Shown: positions 1 through 8,859 of the stretch, in pieces
How the letters are laid out: each line of letters begins with the position of its first letter
Position numbering within the stretch: the stretch's first letter is position 1
Source of the DNA: Acidobacteria bacterium Ga0077551
Lineage (GTDB): Bacteria; Pseudomonadota; Alphaproteobacteria; Caulobacterales; Hyphomonadaceae
Assembly: GCA_001464545.1 (NCBI GenBank)
Contig: LNFC01000017.1
Span: 82,929 to 146,928, forward strand
Direction of reading: 5' to 3'
Length of the DNA: 64,000 nucleotides
Translations under genes and position numbers: made by a program
The notes under the pieces: model-generated
What the model was told of the DNA's origin: nothing
Databases searched by the model: none
Seen by the model: only the letters and a program-made list of their open reading frames with translations

Positions 1-438
1 GATATCGAATCGTTGCTCAACGTCGCACAATCCAACAATGACGAGCGTTTCATCACGGGTTATCTCGTGCACAACGGCCCGAATTTCATGCAGTTGATCG
101 AAGGCCCGTTCAACGAAGTCGACGAAGTGTACGGTCGCATCCTGCGTGACCGGCGTCATTCCGGCATCGTGCGCATTCAGGCGGAATGGGCTGAGCACCG
201 CGTGTTCCCGAACTGGTCGATGAATTATTTCCGCGTCGACCGGCACGGCTCGGTGGGGTCCATGATCTCGCGCGGCGCCGACTCGGTCGACAGCCTTATG
301 GAAGCGGGCGTGCCGCGCGACGTGTTGCACCTGTTTTCCAAATTCATACAGCAGACGGAGTATCCCGAGCCGCGCTCGGACCGCGCTGCCCCTTCCGGAA
401 GAGCCCGGCCAGACCAACAGCAAGACCCACAAGCGTAA
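1..438 (+). CDS. BLUF-domain blue-light sensor, 5' end outside window
   Basis: The frame is already open at base 1, so the N-terminus, including the flavin-contacting Tyr, lies outside the window; 145 residues are visible. BLUF proteins bind FAD and sense blue light. Aligned from memory to AppA, the key residues are present at the right spacing: Asn13 (AppA Asn45), ITG at 18-20, Gln31 in FMQLIEG (AppA Gln63), and the Trp/Met pair in NWSMNYF (AppA Trp104/Met106). The RDRRHSGI stretch is also typical. No output domain follows, so this is a short single-domain BLUF protein. Its last 95 bp overlap the convergent membrane-protein gene, and the low-complexity tail rich in Arg, Pro and Gln may be poorly conserved. 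Confidence 0.88.
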   Translation, partial: DIESLLNVAQSNNDERFITGYLVHNGPNFMQLIEGPFNEVDEVYGRILRDRRHSGIVRIQAEWAEHRVFPNWSMNYFRVDRHGSVGSMISRGADSVDSLMEAGVPRDVLHLFSKFIQQTEYPEPRSDRAAPSGRARPDQQQDPQA

Positions 439-1357
439 GCCCGGCGACCAGCAGGGTGACCGGCTCGGCGCCGAAGGTCTCGAAGTATTGCGTGTAGCCG
501 TGGATGCCGAGGAAGACGAGCGCGCTGACCGACAGGAAGCCGCCGCGGCGCGTGAGCAGCGCGAGGGCCAGCGCGAGCGCGGCCCATCCGATCGAGAATG
601 GCAATTCGGGAACGGTTAGCGCGGTTCTCTGCCAGGCTTCGTAGGCGGTATAGTCGTCATAGCGGTTGGCGCTCCAGGCGCTGTCACCGAGAATATCGCC
701 CCAGAGTGAGCCGACCCAGAAGGCGAAGTGGACGAGCACCATTGCTGTGCGGGCGGCCACGGTGAGCAGCATCTGCCAGGCCTCGCCCGCGCGGCGGCGC
801 ACGCTGTAGAAGGCGGCGGCGAGCGCGCCGAAGACACCGATCGTGATCAGGGGTTCCTCGACGAAGAGGGCGTAGGAGGCATGCCAGTAACCGGTGCCCG
901 TGCCGAACACCGCGCCGAAGGCGAGAACTCCGAGGGCCGCAAGGAAGGCCGAGCGAAACCAGATGGCGCCGGCCGTCAGCACGCCGGTGATGAGGAGGGC
1001 GGGCAGCGTCGGCGACGGGGCGGCGCCAAGTTCCCAGGCGACCCAGCCCGCGAGGCCCAGCGTGCCCATCAGGGCGAGGCCGGCGGACAACACGCCGAAA
1101 GCGTTGCCCGGCGCGAGGCGGCGCAGGCCTTCGGCGCCGGCAAGAGCGGCGAGAGCGAGCGCGAGACCCGTGCCCGCATTCGGCACCAGCGCGATGGCAG
1201 CGGCGGCCACGGCAAGCGCGCCAAAGATCAGCAGTACGTTGATGATCAGCCCGCCGCGCTTGTCGGGCAGGGCGAGGGTTTCGAGCCGGGCGGCTTCGTT
1301 AGCGGTCAGTGCGCCGGATTTCTCAAGGGCGGCAAGGTCAAGGCGGATGATGCGCAC
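344..1357 (-). CDS. Multi-pass membrane protein, DUF2157-like
   Basis: The 337-residue product begins with a short soluble stretch (IIRLDLAALEKSG, then LTANEAARLETL) followed by about ten hydrophobic segments. This layout resembles DUF2157-type predicted membrane proteins; the family name is tentative and the function unknown. I chose the GTG start at 1357 because AGGAG lies 8 nt upstream; the frame is open to 1438, but the extra residues are low-complexity and lack a ribosome binding site. The 3' end overlaps the BLUF gene by 95 bp in convergent orientation. Confidence 0.72.
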   Translation of the reverse strand: MRIIRLDLAALEKSGALTANEAARLETLALPDKRGGLIINVLLIFGALAVAAAAIALVPNAGTGLALALAALAGAEGLRRLAPGNAFGVLSAGLALMGTLGLAGWVAWELGAAPSPTLPALLITGVLTAGAIWFRSAFLAALGVLAFGAVFGTGTGYWHASYALFVEEPLITIGVFGALAAAFYSVRRRAGEAWQMLLTVAARTAMVLVHFAFWVGSLWGDILGDSAWSANRYDDYTAYEAWQRTALTVPELPFSIGWAALALALALLTRRGGFLSVSALVFLGIHGYTQYFETFGAEPVTLLVAGLTLVGLAVGLAGLFRKGQRGPSAARDTPSAV

Positions 1358-1447
1358 GGGGCAAACTCCTATTAGTGAGCGTTCACGAACATAAAGGAGG
1401 GCGGTTTGCAAGCCCGGGCGAGAGGGGGCGGATCGCAAGTGCGGCGC

Positions 1448-2035
1448 CTAGCCCGTGTCGGGGTGCATGCCTGCCCAGGCGTCCGGCCGCGCGAGGGCGT
1501 CGAGGCGCATCAGAAGGGCGTCCAGCGCAGGGGGCACGGCGCGCAGGACATGCGAGGGGACGGGCAATTCGTGCAGTGGCGGCGCTTTGTCCCGCGCAAA
1601 GCGGAAGGCGAGGCGGCGCGCGGCTGGCAAGGGATTGCGCAAGACGGCGAGCGGGGCCTCGGCCGAATTCAGGGCAACGGCCCATTGGAATCCCGGCTCC
1701 GGCGCTGACGGTCCGGCGGGATGCGCGGCGCGGCAAGCGCCCGGGCGCTCGCCGGGATCGAAGGCGGGTTCGCGGCGGCGCAGCCCCGGTCCGGAATTGA
1801 CCGTGTGCGGATCAGCTGGCGGCCGCGTGGCGCGCGGCGGCGGCAGGGTGATGCCGTACGCAACAGCGAACAGATAGCGCCGCACCAGCGCGCTGGTGAG
1901 ACGCAGCTCACGGCGGACACGCGCCGCGATGGCGGCAAAACCGTCCGGGCTCGCCGCGCGGATCAGCGCCCGCAGCGCGAGGAGGAACTGCGCGAGCGGA
2001 TACCAGATTTCGGGAAGAGGCCGCGACGGTGTCAT
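1448..2035 (-). CDS. Conserved-looking hypothetical protein
   Basis: A 195-residue protein I do not recognise. The N-terminal third is rich in Ala and Leu with an amphipathic look (LAQFLLALRALIRAA), followed by an Arg-rich middle and a C-terminal segment PALDALLMRLDALARPDAW that looks like a conserved helix. No signal peptide or clear membrane span is visible. It lies 90 bp upstream of the membrane-protein gene on the same strand and may be co-transcribed with it. Several other frames are open here because of the high GC content, so the call rests on codon bias and on the sensible composition of the product. Confidence 0.5.
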   Translation of the reverse strand: MTPSRPLPEIWYPLAQFLLALRALIRAASPDGFAAIAARVRRELRLTSALVRRYLFAVAYGITLPPPRATRPPADPHTVNSGPGLRRREPAFDPGERPGACRAAHPAGPSAPEPGFQWAVALNSAEAPLAVLRNPLPAARRLAFRFARDKAPPLHELPVPSHVLRAVPPALDALLMRLDALARPDAWAGMHPDTG

Positions 2036-2158
2036 GGCGGCCAGTATGCGCCGGGCGCGAACCCAGCCGGATTGGCGGGCGCTGGTTTTTTTGCAATGCG
2101 CTGATCTGATGGGGTTTTCAAAGCGCCGTTGGCCGGAGTCCGTTGCGCAAGGCAGACC

Positions 2159-3193
2159 TTATGCAACGGTTTGGGCGCTGCGCGCTTCGGCGCGCACTGC
2201 CTTCGGCGACTTGCCGGTCCAGCGCTTGAAGGCGCGGGAGAAAGCGGGGGCATCGGAGAAGCCGACGAGGTAGGCGGTTTCGTTGACGGAGGTTTTGCGG
2301 GCGCCGAGATAGTCCAGCGCCATGCGGCGGCGCAGGTCGTCGAGCACAAGCTTGAAGCTCGTGCCTTCGGTTTTCAGCCGGCGGAACAGGGTCTGGCGAC
2401 TGATGCCTAAGGCGGCAGCGATAGCGTCGCCCGTGATGTCGCCGGTGTGCAGGCGGGCGAGCAGCTTTGCCTCGACCTGGGCGCGCAGGGTGCGGGCGGC
2501 CGCGAGATCCTGCAGCAGCGCATCGGCGCGTTCCGTGAGTATACCGAATACATAGGCGGGCTGCTGCGCGACGGGCCAGCTGGTGAGGCCCGGCGCGAGG
2601 CGCATGGCGTTCCAGTCTGCCGAGAAGGTGACCGGACACTTGAAGATGCGGGTGTATTCGGCGCGGTAGGACGGGGCGGGATGGGTGACATGGACTTCCA
2701 GCACGTGGGGCGCCGGCAGGAACCGGCGCGGGCCGCAGACGAGGCGGGCGAAGGCGGCTTCGGTGAGTTCAGGGAAATCGTTCGGGGCGGGGCGCGTGTC
2801 GGTCATCCAGAGCTGGCTGCTGCGCTCGGCGAGCTCGAAACGGGGCTGGCCGGGGGCGCTTTCTAGTTCGACTGCAAGGGCGCCGAAGCGCTGCATCTGG
2901 GCGAAGGCCTCGCCCATTGTCGCCGACGCATTCATGATCAGGCCGACGAGCGAGACATCCGCCATGTCGATCGCTTCGCCGTAGAGGAGGCCGAGCGCGG
3001 GCTCGCCTGTGGCGGCCTGGGCGGCGCGCATCAGGGCATGGTAGCGGGCGAGGGGGATGCGGGTGTCGCCGTTTTCCAGGCTGGCAGGGTTGATGCCGGC
3101 TTCGCGGCAAAGCGCGGCAGGATCTGCGCCCTTGCCCTCGGCAAAGTCGGCCAACCCGCTGACGATGCTGGCGGAAACGGTGGCTTTGGTCAT
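2159..3193 (-). CDS. AraC-family transcriptional regulator
   Basis: The 344-residue protein has an N-terminal ligand-binding domain of the Arabinose_bd type (about 15-200: GLADFAEGKGADPAALCREAGI through the SYRAEYTRIFKCPVTF region) and a C-terminal AraC DNA-binding domain with two helix-turn-helix motifs. The first HTH is seen in GDAIAAALGISRQTLFRRL, the second in AYLVGFSDAPAFSRAFKRWTG, the AraC signature. Regulators of this architecture often control lipid or aromatic metabolism, but the target is unknown. A start at 3223 is equally possible; I prefer 3193 (MTKATV). It is divergent from the DUF2306-like gene, with about 117 bp between them, which is the obvious place for its operator. Confidence 0.9.
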   Translation of the reverse strand: MTKATVSASIVSGLADFAEGKGADPAALCREAGINPASLENGDTRIPLARYHALMRAAQAATGEPALGLLYGEAIDMADVSLVGLIMNASATMGEAFAQMQRFGALAVELESAPGQPRFELAERSSQLWMTDTRPAPNDFPELTEAAFARLVCGPRRFLPAPHVLEVHVTHPAPSYRAEYTRIFKCPVTFSADWNAMRLAPGLTSWPVAQQPAYVFGILTERADALLQDLAAARTLRAQVEAKLLARLHTGDITGDAIAAALGISRQTLFRRLKTEGTSFKLVLDDLRRRMALDYLGARKTSVNETAYLVGFSDAPAFSRAFKRWTGKSPKAVRAEARSAQTVA

Positions 3194-3310
3194 CTCTGCG
3201 GGCGCCCTGTTACAAATAGCCATGTTTGCGCAACGCCGCATCATGGCGTCCTTATCGAAAAACGGCAAGAAGTTCGGCTCAGACGACCATTTTGTCCGGA
3301 GAGATTGCTG

Positions 3311-4132
3311 ATGACGTCCACCCCGAGCCCTGATGTTCGACGCCTCGCCGGAGGCTGGGCGGTCCTGCTCGGCGCCTGGCTGATGTTTGCCGGGGCGGCG
3401 CAGGCGGCGAACCTCGAGGCCGGGCCGGGCGAACCCTGGTGGGCGCATGTCGGCGCGGCGGCGCTGCTGTGGCTGCACATCGGGGGCGGAACCTTGGGCA
3501 TGATTTCCGGCGCGGCGGCGCTGACCTTCAAAAAGGGCGCGCGTCTGCACCGGCTGGCGGGGACAGTGTTCTTCGCCGCGATGTTCGTGACCTACCTGAT
3601 CGGCGCGGGCGTCGCGCCATTCCTGGAGGAGGGGCAGCGGCCGAATCTCGTGGCGGGAATCATGGCGCTTTACCTGCTGGTCACGGGCTGGCGGACGGCG
3701 CGGCAGCGGGAGACGAAGGCTGGGATTGCCGAGATGGCGGGGCTCGGAATCGCGCTCGCAATTGCCGGTACGGGGGCGGTGTTCATGCAGATGGGCGCGG
3801 CGAGCCCGACGGGCACGATCGACGGCTCGCCCCCGCAGGCCTTCATCCTGTTTACCGTCGCGGGCGTGTTGGCCGCCGGCGGAGAGCTGAACGTGCTGCT
3901 GCGGCGGGGGATTTCCGGCACGGCGCGGATCGTGCGGCATCTCTGGCGGATGTGTTTCTCTCTTTTTATCGCGTCGGGATCTTTCTTTCTCGGCCAGATG
4001 CAGGTCTTGCCGGATGTGCTGCGAAACTCGGCCTTTCCCTTCGTGGCGGCGTTCGCGCCGCTGCTGGTCATGCTGTTCTGGCTGGTCTGGGTGCGCACTG
4101 GCTGGCGGCGGCGGAAGACAGCAGCGGCGTGA
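3311..4132 (+). CDS. DUF2306-like membrane protein
   Basis: A 273-residue protein with six to seven hydrophobic helices. The segment HIGGGTLGMISGAAALTF followed by RLAGTVFFAAM is typical of DUF2306-like proteins. GGAGAG lies 7 nt before the ATG at 3311, which fixes the start. Function is unknown; His residues in the helices (WLHIGGG, RLHRLAG, VRHLWRM) could bind haem or metal, but that is a guess. The divergent AraC-type regulator is its likely controller. Confidence 0.75.
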   Translation: MTSTPSPDVRRLAGGWAVLLGAWLMFAGAAQAANLEAGPGEPWWAHVGAAALLWLHIGGGTLGMISGAAALTFKKGARLHRLAGTVFFAAMFVTYLIGAGVAPFLEEGQRPNLVAGIMALYLLVTGWRTARQRETKAGIAEMAGLGIALAIAGTGAVFMQMGAASPTGTIDGSPPQAFILFTVAGVLAAGGELNVLLRRGISGTARIVRHLWRMCFSLFIASGSFFLGQMQVLPDVLRNSAFPFVAAFAPLLVMLFWLVWVRTGWRRRKTAAA

Positions 4133-4246
4133 GGCCGGTTCGCCTTCCGGGCGAACGAGACCTCTTGCCGTACCGGTAAGCATGGACAAGGCGCAGTGCG
4201 CGGCTTAACTGCGAAACGGTTTTCACGGCTTCCAGGGCTCGGGCGA

Positions 4247-6247
4247 ATGTTCAAAAAGATATTGATTGCCAACCGCGGCGAGATCGCTGTCCGCGTCATA
4301 AAGACGTGCCGCAAGATGGGCATCAAGACGGTGGTGGTTTATTCCGACGCCGATGCCGGCTCGATGGCCGTCGAGATGGCGGATGAGAGCGTGCATATAG
4401 GCGGCTCGCCCGCCGCTCAGTCCTACCTCGTGGCCGACAAGATCATCGCTGCCGTGCGCCAGACCGGCGCCGAGGCAATCCATCCGGGCTTCGGTTTCCT
4501 GTCCGAGAACGCCGCCTTCGCCAAACGCCTCGAGGAAGAGGGCATCGGCTGGATCGGCCCGAACGCCTTCGCGATCGATTCGATGGGCGACAAGATTTCC
4601 TCGAAGAAGCTCGCCGCCGAGGCGGGCGTCTCGACGGTGCCCGGCCATATGGGCCTGATCGAGGATACCAAGGAAGCCATCAAGATCTCGAAACAGATCG
4701 GCTATCCGGTGATGATCAAGGCGTCCGCCGGCGGCGGCGGCAAGGGCATCCGGGTCGCGGCGAATGACAAGGAAGTCGAAGAGGGCTTCCCAGCGGTGAA
4801 GGCCGAAGCCAAGGCCTCGTTCGGCGACGACCGGGTGTTCATCGAGAAGTTCATCCTCGAGCCGCGCCATATCGAGATCCAGGTGCTCGGCGACAAGCAC
4901 GGCAACTGCCTCTGGCTCAACGAGCGCGAATGCTCGATCCAGCGCCGCAACCAGAAGGTCATCGAGGAAGCACCTTCGCCGCTGCTCGATCCGGAGACGC
5001 GCAAGAAGATGGGCGAGCAGGCCGTCGCCCTCGCCAAGGCCGTGAACTATGACAGCGCGGGCACGGTGGAGTTCGTTGCGTCCGGCAAGGACAAGGGCTT
5101 CTACTTCCTCGAAATGAATACGCGCCTGCAGGTCGAGCATCCGGTCACCGAGATGATCACCGGCATCGACCTTGTCGAACAGATGATCCGCTCCGCCTAT
5201 GGCGAGAAGTTGAAGCTCAAGCAGTCCGACATCAAGATCAATGGCTGGGCGGTGGAAAGCCGTGTGTATGCGGAAGATCCCTATCGCAACTTCCTGCCAT
5301 CGATCGGCCGCCTGAAGCGTTTCCATCCGCCTGCGGAAGGAAAGCTCGGCAAGGGCGAAGTACGCATGGACTCGGGCGTGCGCGAAGGCGACGAAATCTC
5401 GATGTTCTATGACCCGATGATCGCCAAGCTCGTGACCTGGGGCAAGGACCGCGACACTGCGCTGGACGTGCACGGCGAGGCGCTCGACCGGTTCCACATC
5501 GAAGGCATCCAGGACAATATCCCGTTCATTGCCGCTGTGATGGACGAAAAGCGCTTCCGCTCCGGCAACATCACGACCGCTTATATCAAGGACGAGTTCC
5601 CGGAAGGCTTCCAGGGCGTTCCGGCCACCATGGCGCAGGAAGTGCAACTGATCTGCTCGGCGGCCTATGTGCATGCCTTCTATGACCGCCGCGCCGGTGA
5701 AATCTCTGGCCGCCTAGCGCCCCGCGCGCCGCGCCGCGAGTGGGTCGTCATCCTCGGCGACAAGCACCACCCGGTCACCATCGATATCGGCCGCGACGGC
5801 GAAGCCGAGATTGCCGTGGACGGCGGAAAGCCGCACAGCCTGATGACGTCCTGGAAGCCGGGCAAGCACCTCGTTGAAGGCGTGCTGGACGGTAGGGCGT
5901 TTGCCGTGAAGTTTGCCGACCGCACCGAGGGCTATCTCTTCCGCCACCGGGGCGTGGCCCTGCGCGCGCTGGTCTGCACGCCGTTCGTGGCGGACATGCA
6001 CAGCCGCCTGCCGGAGAAGCCGAAGGCGGACACCTCGAAGCTGATCATCTCGCCGATGCCGGGGCTTGTCGTCTCGATGGACGTGACGCTCGGCCAGGTG
6101 GTTCAGGAAGGCGAGGCGGTCTGCATCGTGGAAGCGATGAAGATGCAAAACATCATCCGGGCCGGGGCTAATGGCACGGTGAAGGCCATAAACGTCAAGG
6201 CGGGCGAAAGCGTCGCTGCAGACGAAATCATGGTCGAATTCGCCTGA
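4247..6247 (+). CDS. pccA: Propionyl-CoA carboxylase, alpha (biotin) subunit
   Basis: A 666-residue acyl-CoA carboxylase alpha chain. It carboxylates its own biotin with ATP and bicarbonate and passes the CO2 to the beta subunit, feeding propionyl-CoA into methylmalonyl-CoA. Domains in order: biotin carboxylase N-domain (FKKILIANRGEIAVRVI), ATP-grasp with the Gly-rich loop KASAGGGGKGI and the catalytic EMNTRLQVEHPVTE, biotin carboxylase C-domain (SRVYAEDP), a middle beta-subunit-binding region, and a C-terminal biotinyl domain with EAMKMQN, where Lys632 is the biotin site, 35 residues from the end as usual. The ATG at 4247 starts exactly at the family's N-terminus. No beta subunit lies adjacent; it must be elsewhere. 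Confidence 0.96.
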   Translation: MFKKILIANRGEIAVRVIKTCRKMGIKTVVVYSDADAGSMAVEMADESVHIGGSPAAQSYLVADKIIAAVRQTGAEAIHPGFGFLSENAAFAKRLEEEGIGWIGPNAFAIDSMGDKISSKKLAAEAGVSTVPGHMGLIEDTKEAIKISKQIGYPVMIKASAGGGGKGIRVAANDKEVEEGFPAVKAEAKASFGDDRVFIEKFILEPRHIEIQVLGDKHGNCLWLNERECSIQRRNQKVIEEAPSPLLDPETRKKMGEQAVALAKAVNYDSAGTVEFVASGKDKGFYFLEMNTRLQVEHPVTEMITGIDLVEQMIRSAYGEKLKLKQSDIKINGWAVESRVYAEDPYRNFLPSIGRLKRFHPPAEGKLGKGEVRMDSGVREGDEISMFYDPMIAKLVTWGKDRDTALDVHGEALDRFHIEGIQDNIPFIAAVMDEKRFRSGNITTAYIKDEFPEGFQGVPATMAQEVQLICSAAYVHAFYDRRAGEISGRLAPRAPRREWVVILGDKHHPVTIDIGRDGEAEIAVDGGKPHSLMTSWKPGKHLVEGVLDGRAFAVKFADRTEGYLFRHRGVALRALVCTPFVADMHSRLPEKPKADTSKLIISPMPGLVVSMDVTLGQVVQEGEAVCIVEAMKMQNIIRAGANGTVKAINVKAGESVAADEIMVEFA

Positions 6248-6407
6248 TCCTGCGGACTCGCCTTATACGGACTTAACGTTCCGGAAACCGGTTCAACCTG
6301 CTATTCTTCGCCAGCAGCGGCGGAGCAGGACAGACCTGCCTGTCAAATGACTGTTGCTGTACAGACATAGACGGGGCGGGCGCCCCATCGTCAGGAGACT
6401 GGAACTC

Positions 6408-6938
6408 ATGCAACTCTTTCTCACCCCCAACGGACGTATCGATCAGGCGACCTACTGGCGCGCCGTGCTTATCCTGCTGGGCATCAGCGCGGCCCTTTCG
6501 GTCGTCAGTGCCTTCGTCTCGCCCTTTATCGGCATGGCCGGGCTGCTGTTCATCTGGCCGTGGATCGCCGTGCACGTGAAACGCCTGCACGATTCCAACA
6601 AGTCGGGCTGGCTGACGATTGCCATCGTCGTCCTGGCCATCGTCGTCTCGATGATCGCGGGCTTCATCCTTCCGGGCCTGTTCGGTGTGGACCAGGCCGC
6701 CCTTCAGGCCGAGATGCAGCGCGAGATCGAGAATGCCGCTGCCGGTGATCCGGCAATGGCGATGAGCGCCGCCATGGACGCCTCCAAGGGGATCGCCCAG
6801 GCGACCCTGCTGCCAAGCATCCTGTCCACCGCCGTGGTCACCGGCGTCGTCGGCGCCGTGATGGGCCTGTTCAAGACCGATCCGAACGACAACCAGTACG
6901 GCCCCGGCCCTGCCGGTGCCAGCGTTGCGTTCACCTGA
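6408..6938 (+). CDS. DUF805 membrane protein 1
   Basis: A 176-residue membrane protein with the DUF805 pattern: a GRIDQATYW start motif just before the first membrane span, then KRLHDSNKSGW between spans, the family's RLHD...GW hallmark. About four helices are predicted, with an Ala/Met-rich soluble insert around 110-140. AGGAG at 6393-6397 precedes the ATG. The family is widespread but has no assigned activity. It is the first of four consecutive DUF805-like genes and sits 33 bp from the second. Confidence 0.82.
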   Translation: MQLFLTPNGRIDQATYWRAVLILLGISAALSVVSAFVSPFIGMAGLLFIWPWIAVHVKRLHDSNKSGWLTIAIVVLAIVVSMIAGFILPGLFGVDQAALQAEMQREIENAAAGDPAMAMSAAMDASKGIAQATLLPSILSTAVVTGVVGAVMGLFKTDPNDNQYGPGPAGASVAFT

Positions 6939-6971
6939 TCCGTATACTGACAAACCCTGAAAGGGGAAACC

Positions 6972-7415
6972 ATGGTCACATTTCCGGAAGCCGTAAGGCT
7001 TTTCTTCGTGCGCTACACCGATTTCCAGGGGCGTTCGCGCCGCTCGGAATACTGGTGGGTCACACTGTTCAACATCCTCGTCGGTTTGGTGGGCGGTATC
7101 CTGCTCGCCGTCCTCGGCGGGTATGCATCGGGGGACCTCAACCCCCTTGGTTTCATTATCGTTGCCCTCCTTGGGCTTTACATGCTGGCGATCATCGTGC
7201 CGTCCATCGCGCTGTTCGTGCGCCGCCTGCATGACATCAACCAGACCGGCTGGATTGCGCTCGGGCTGTACATTTGCGCCATCATCCCGATCATCAACCT
7301 GCTGGCTTCGGTCGCGCAGATCGTCATCGGCGTGCTGCCCGGCACGGTCGGACCCAACAAGTATGGGCCGGACCCGAAAGGGGCCGCTGCCGCCGCTGCC
7401 GACGTGTTCGTCTAG
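6972..7415 (+). CDS. DUF805 membrane protein 2
   Basis: A compact 147-residue DUF805 protein, the most canonical of the four: FQGRSRRSEYWW at the N-terminus, three to four membrane spans, and RRLHDINQTGW before the last pair. The C-terminal GPNKYGPDPKG tail is the usual DUF805 ending. AAAGGGG stands 5 nt before the ATG. A strong intrinsic terminator follows at 7441-7470, so genes 1 and 2 probably form one transcript. Confidence 0.9.
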   Translation: MVTFPEAVRLFFVRYTDFQGRSRRSEYWWVTLFNILVGLVGGILLAVLGGYASGDLNPLGFIIVALLGLYMLAIIVPSIALFVRRLHDINQTGWIALGLYICAIIPIINLLASVAQIVIGVLPGTVGPNKYGPDPKGAAAAAADVFV

Positions 7416-7440
7416 GCGATCTGGCGAAAATACTGCAGAA

Positions 7441-7470
7441 AGGGCCGGGCCGTGTGCCCGGCTCTTTTTT
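7441..7470 (+). terminator. Intrinsic terminator after DUF805 gene 2
   Basis: A 10-bp stem (AGGGCCGGGC with GCCCGGCTCT, one G-T wobble) closes a 5-nt loop and runs into six Ts. It ends the transcript of the first two DUF805 genes. Confidence 0.88.
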
Positions 7471-7507
7471 CTTGCGCCGCCTTATCGTTTATTGATAAGG
7501 GGCGCGT

Positions 7508-8083
7508 ATGACGCAAGCCTCAGATTTGCAAGGGAACGACCCGCTCCGCATGGATTTCCGCTTCCTGTTCCTCGAGCCGCAAGGCCGACTCGCCCCCCGG
7601 CCCTTCGGGCGCGGCCTCGTGCTGCTGACCGGCGCGTGCATGATGATCTCGGTGCTGACGGCGGTCGTCTCGCCCGGCCTCAACGTGCTCCAGTATGCTC
7701 TGGTGTTCCCGTATATCTGCCTGTTCGGAAAGCGGCTCCACGATGCGGGCCTGACCGCCTGGCTGTGGATCGCGTTCCTGGCGGGCCTCGGCTTCCTCAA
7801 CATGTTCCTTTCGGCCATCCTTTTGCCGGTGCTGTCGCCGGGCGCGTTCGCCATCCAGGTCGAGGTGCAGGAGACGATGCAGACGGTGGGTTTCGCTGCC
7901 GCGTTCGAGGAGCTGGCCCTGCGCGCCGAGGAATATGCGCGCCTCTCGGCGGTGACGACGCTGGCGGCCTTCCTGATCTCCAGCGCGATCACCGGCTTTG
8001 CCGCGTTCCGCCTGCGCTCCGATCCCAAACCCAACCGCCATGGCCCGCCGACCCTTGGCGGCCCGGCCGGCACGTTCAACTGA
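7508..8083 (+). CDS. DUF805-like membrane protein 3
   Basis: A 191-residue membrane protein with a divergent DUF805 pattern: PQGRLAPRPFGRG near residue 25, then GKRLHDAGLTAW after the second span. Several hydrophobic helices follow, and the end DPKPNRHGP resembles the family's usual DPNPYGP-type tail. AAGGGG lies upstream of the ATG. It comes after the terminator of the previous pair, so it may have its own promoter between 7470 and 7508, though I cannot point to a convincing one. It is 25 bp from gene 4. Confidence 0.75.
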   Translation: MTQASDLQGNDPLRMDFRFLFLEPQGRLAPRPFGRGLVLLTGACMMISVLTAVVSPGLNVLQYALVFPYICLFGKRLHDAGLTAWLWIAFLAGLGFLNMFLSAILLPVLSPGAFAIQVEVQETMQTVGFAAAFEELALRAEEYARLSAVTTLAAFLISSAITGFAAFRLRSDPKPNRHGPPTLGGPAGTFN

Positions 8084-8108
8084 CCCCCTCGCAGAAAGCG
8101 ACCACTCC

Positions 8109-8858
8109 ATGAACACGACCCCCGGAGAGATCGATTCCCACCGTCCCTGGATCCGCGATTACCGCGATGATCCGGGCGCGATGAACTGGGCCGAGACACT
8201 GCTGAACCCGTTCGGCGAAACGTCCAAGCTGCACTTCAGCCGGGCCTGGACGGTGATGTTCCTGGGCCGGATGATGCTCTACATCGTGCCGTCTTTCCTG
8301 ACCGGCATCCTTGGCATCGCAGGCGTGAAGACCGGGTTCCTGAACTCGCCAACGAATCTGTTCCTGTTCACCGTGCCGGCGCTGCTGGTGCCGTTCGCCG
8401 TGTTCGCGATCATCACCGAGTTCACGTCTTTCGTGGCTCATACGCGCAGGCTGGCGAATGCGCAGCGGCCGGCCTGGTTGGCGGTGATCGTCCTTGTGCC
8501 GATGATCCTCGGCCTGGCCGCCTACGCTGCCGGCACCAGCATGGGTGCCGCCCAGCACCGCGCCGCCAATGCGCCGCCTGTGGCTGTTGCGGAAACGAAA
8601 GAAGGCGAAGCCGCCGCCGAAAAGAAGCCGGAAGCTAAGCCCCAGCGAGGCCGCGGCGGCCCACCCGGCCCGCCGCAGAGCGAGCGGCAGGCGGCGGTCG
8701 CTACCGGCCTCGGCATGGCGCTGCCCATCTGGTGGCTCGCGTCCATCGGCGTGATGGTCTGGACCCTCGTCTGGGTCGCCCGCCTCCCGAATGACGGCCA
8801 GGGCCGCATCCGCACCGGCAGCCATTTGACACCGGAAGAAATCGCGGACGGCGTCTAG
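8109..8858 (+). CDS. DUF805-like membrane protein 4, degenerate motif
   Basis: A 249-residue membrane protein, the most divergent of the series. LLNPFGETSKLHFSRAW occupies the place of the DUF805 GR-x-R motif, and VAHTRRLANAQRPAW replaces RLHD...GW, losing the Asp. A polar Glu/Lys/Pro-rich linker (roughly 155-200) separates the early helices from the last one, unlike the other three. It probably shares a transcript with gene 3. The convergent lipB gene begins its stop codon only 1 nt after this stop. Confidence 0.7.
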   Translation: MNTTPGEIDSHRPWIRDYRDDPGAMNWAETLLNPFGETSKLHFSRAWTVMFLGRMMLYIVPSFLTGILGIAGVKTGFLNSPTNLFLFTVPALLVPFAVFAIITEFTSFVAHTRRLANAQRPAWLAVIVLVPMILGLAAYAAGTSMGAAQHRAANAPPVAVAETKEGEAAAEKKPEAKPQRGRGGPPGPPQSERQAAVATGLGMALPIWWLASIGVMVWTLVWVARLPNDGQGRIRTGSHLTPEEIADGV

Positions 8859-8859
8859 G

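Noticed and set aside
2085..2098. T7 run near 2086 as a plus-strand terminator
   Set aside because: Only a 5-bp stem precedes it, and there is no plus-strand gene upstream.
3194..4189. A long minus-strand open frame extending the AraC regulator to 676 residues
   Set aside because: The extra part is low-complexity and lies opposite the DUF2306-like gene, which has a good start and membrane pattern.
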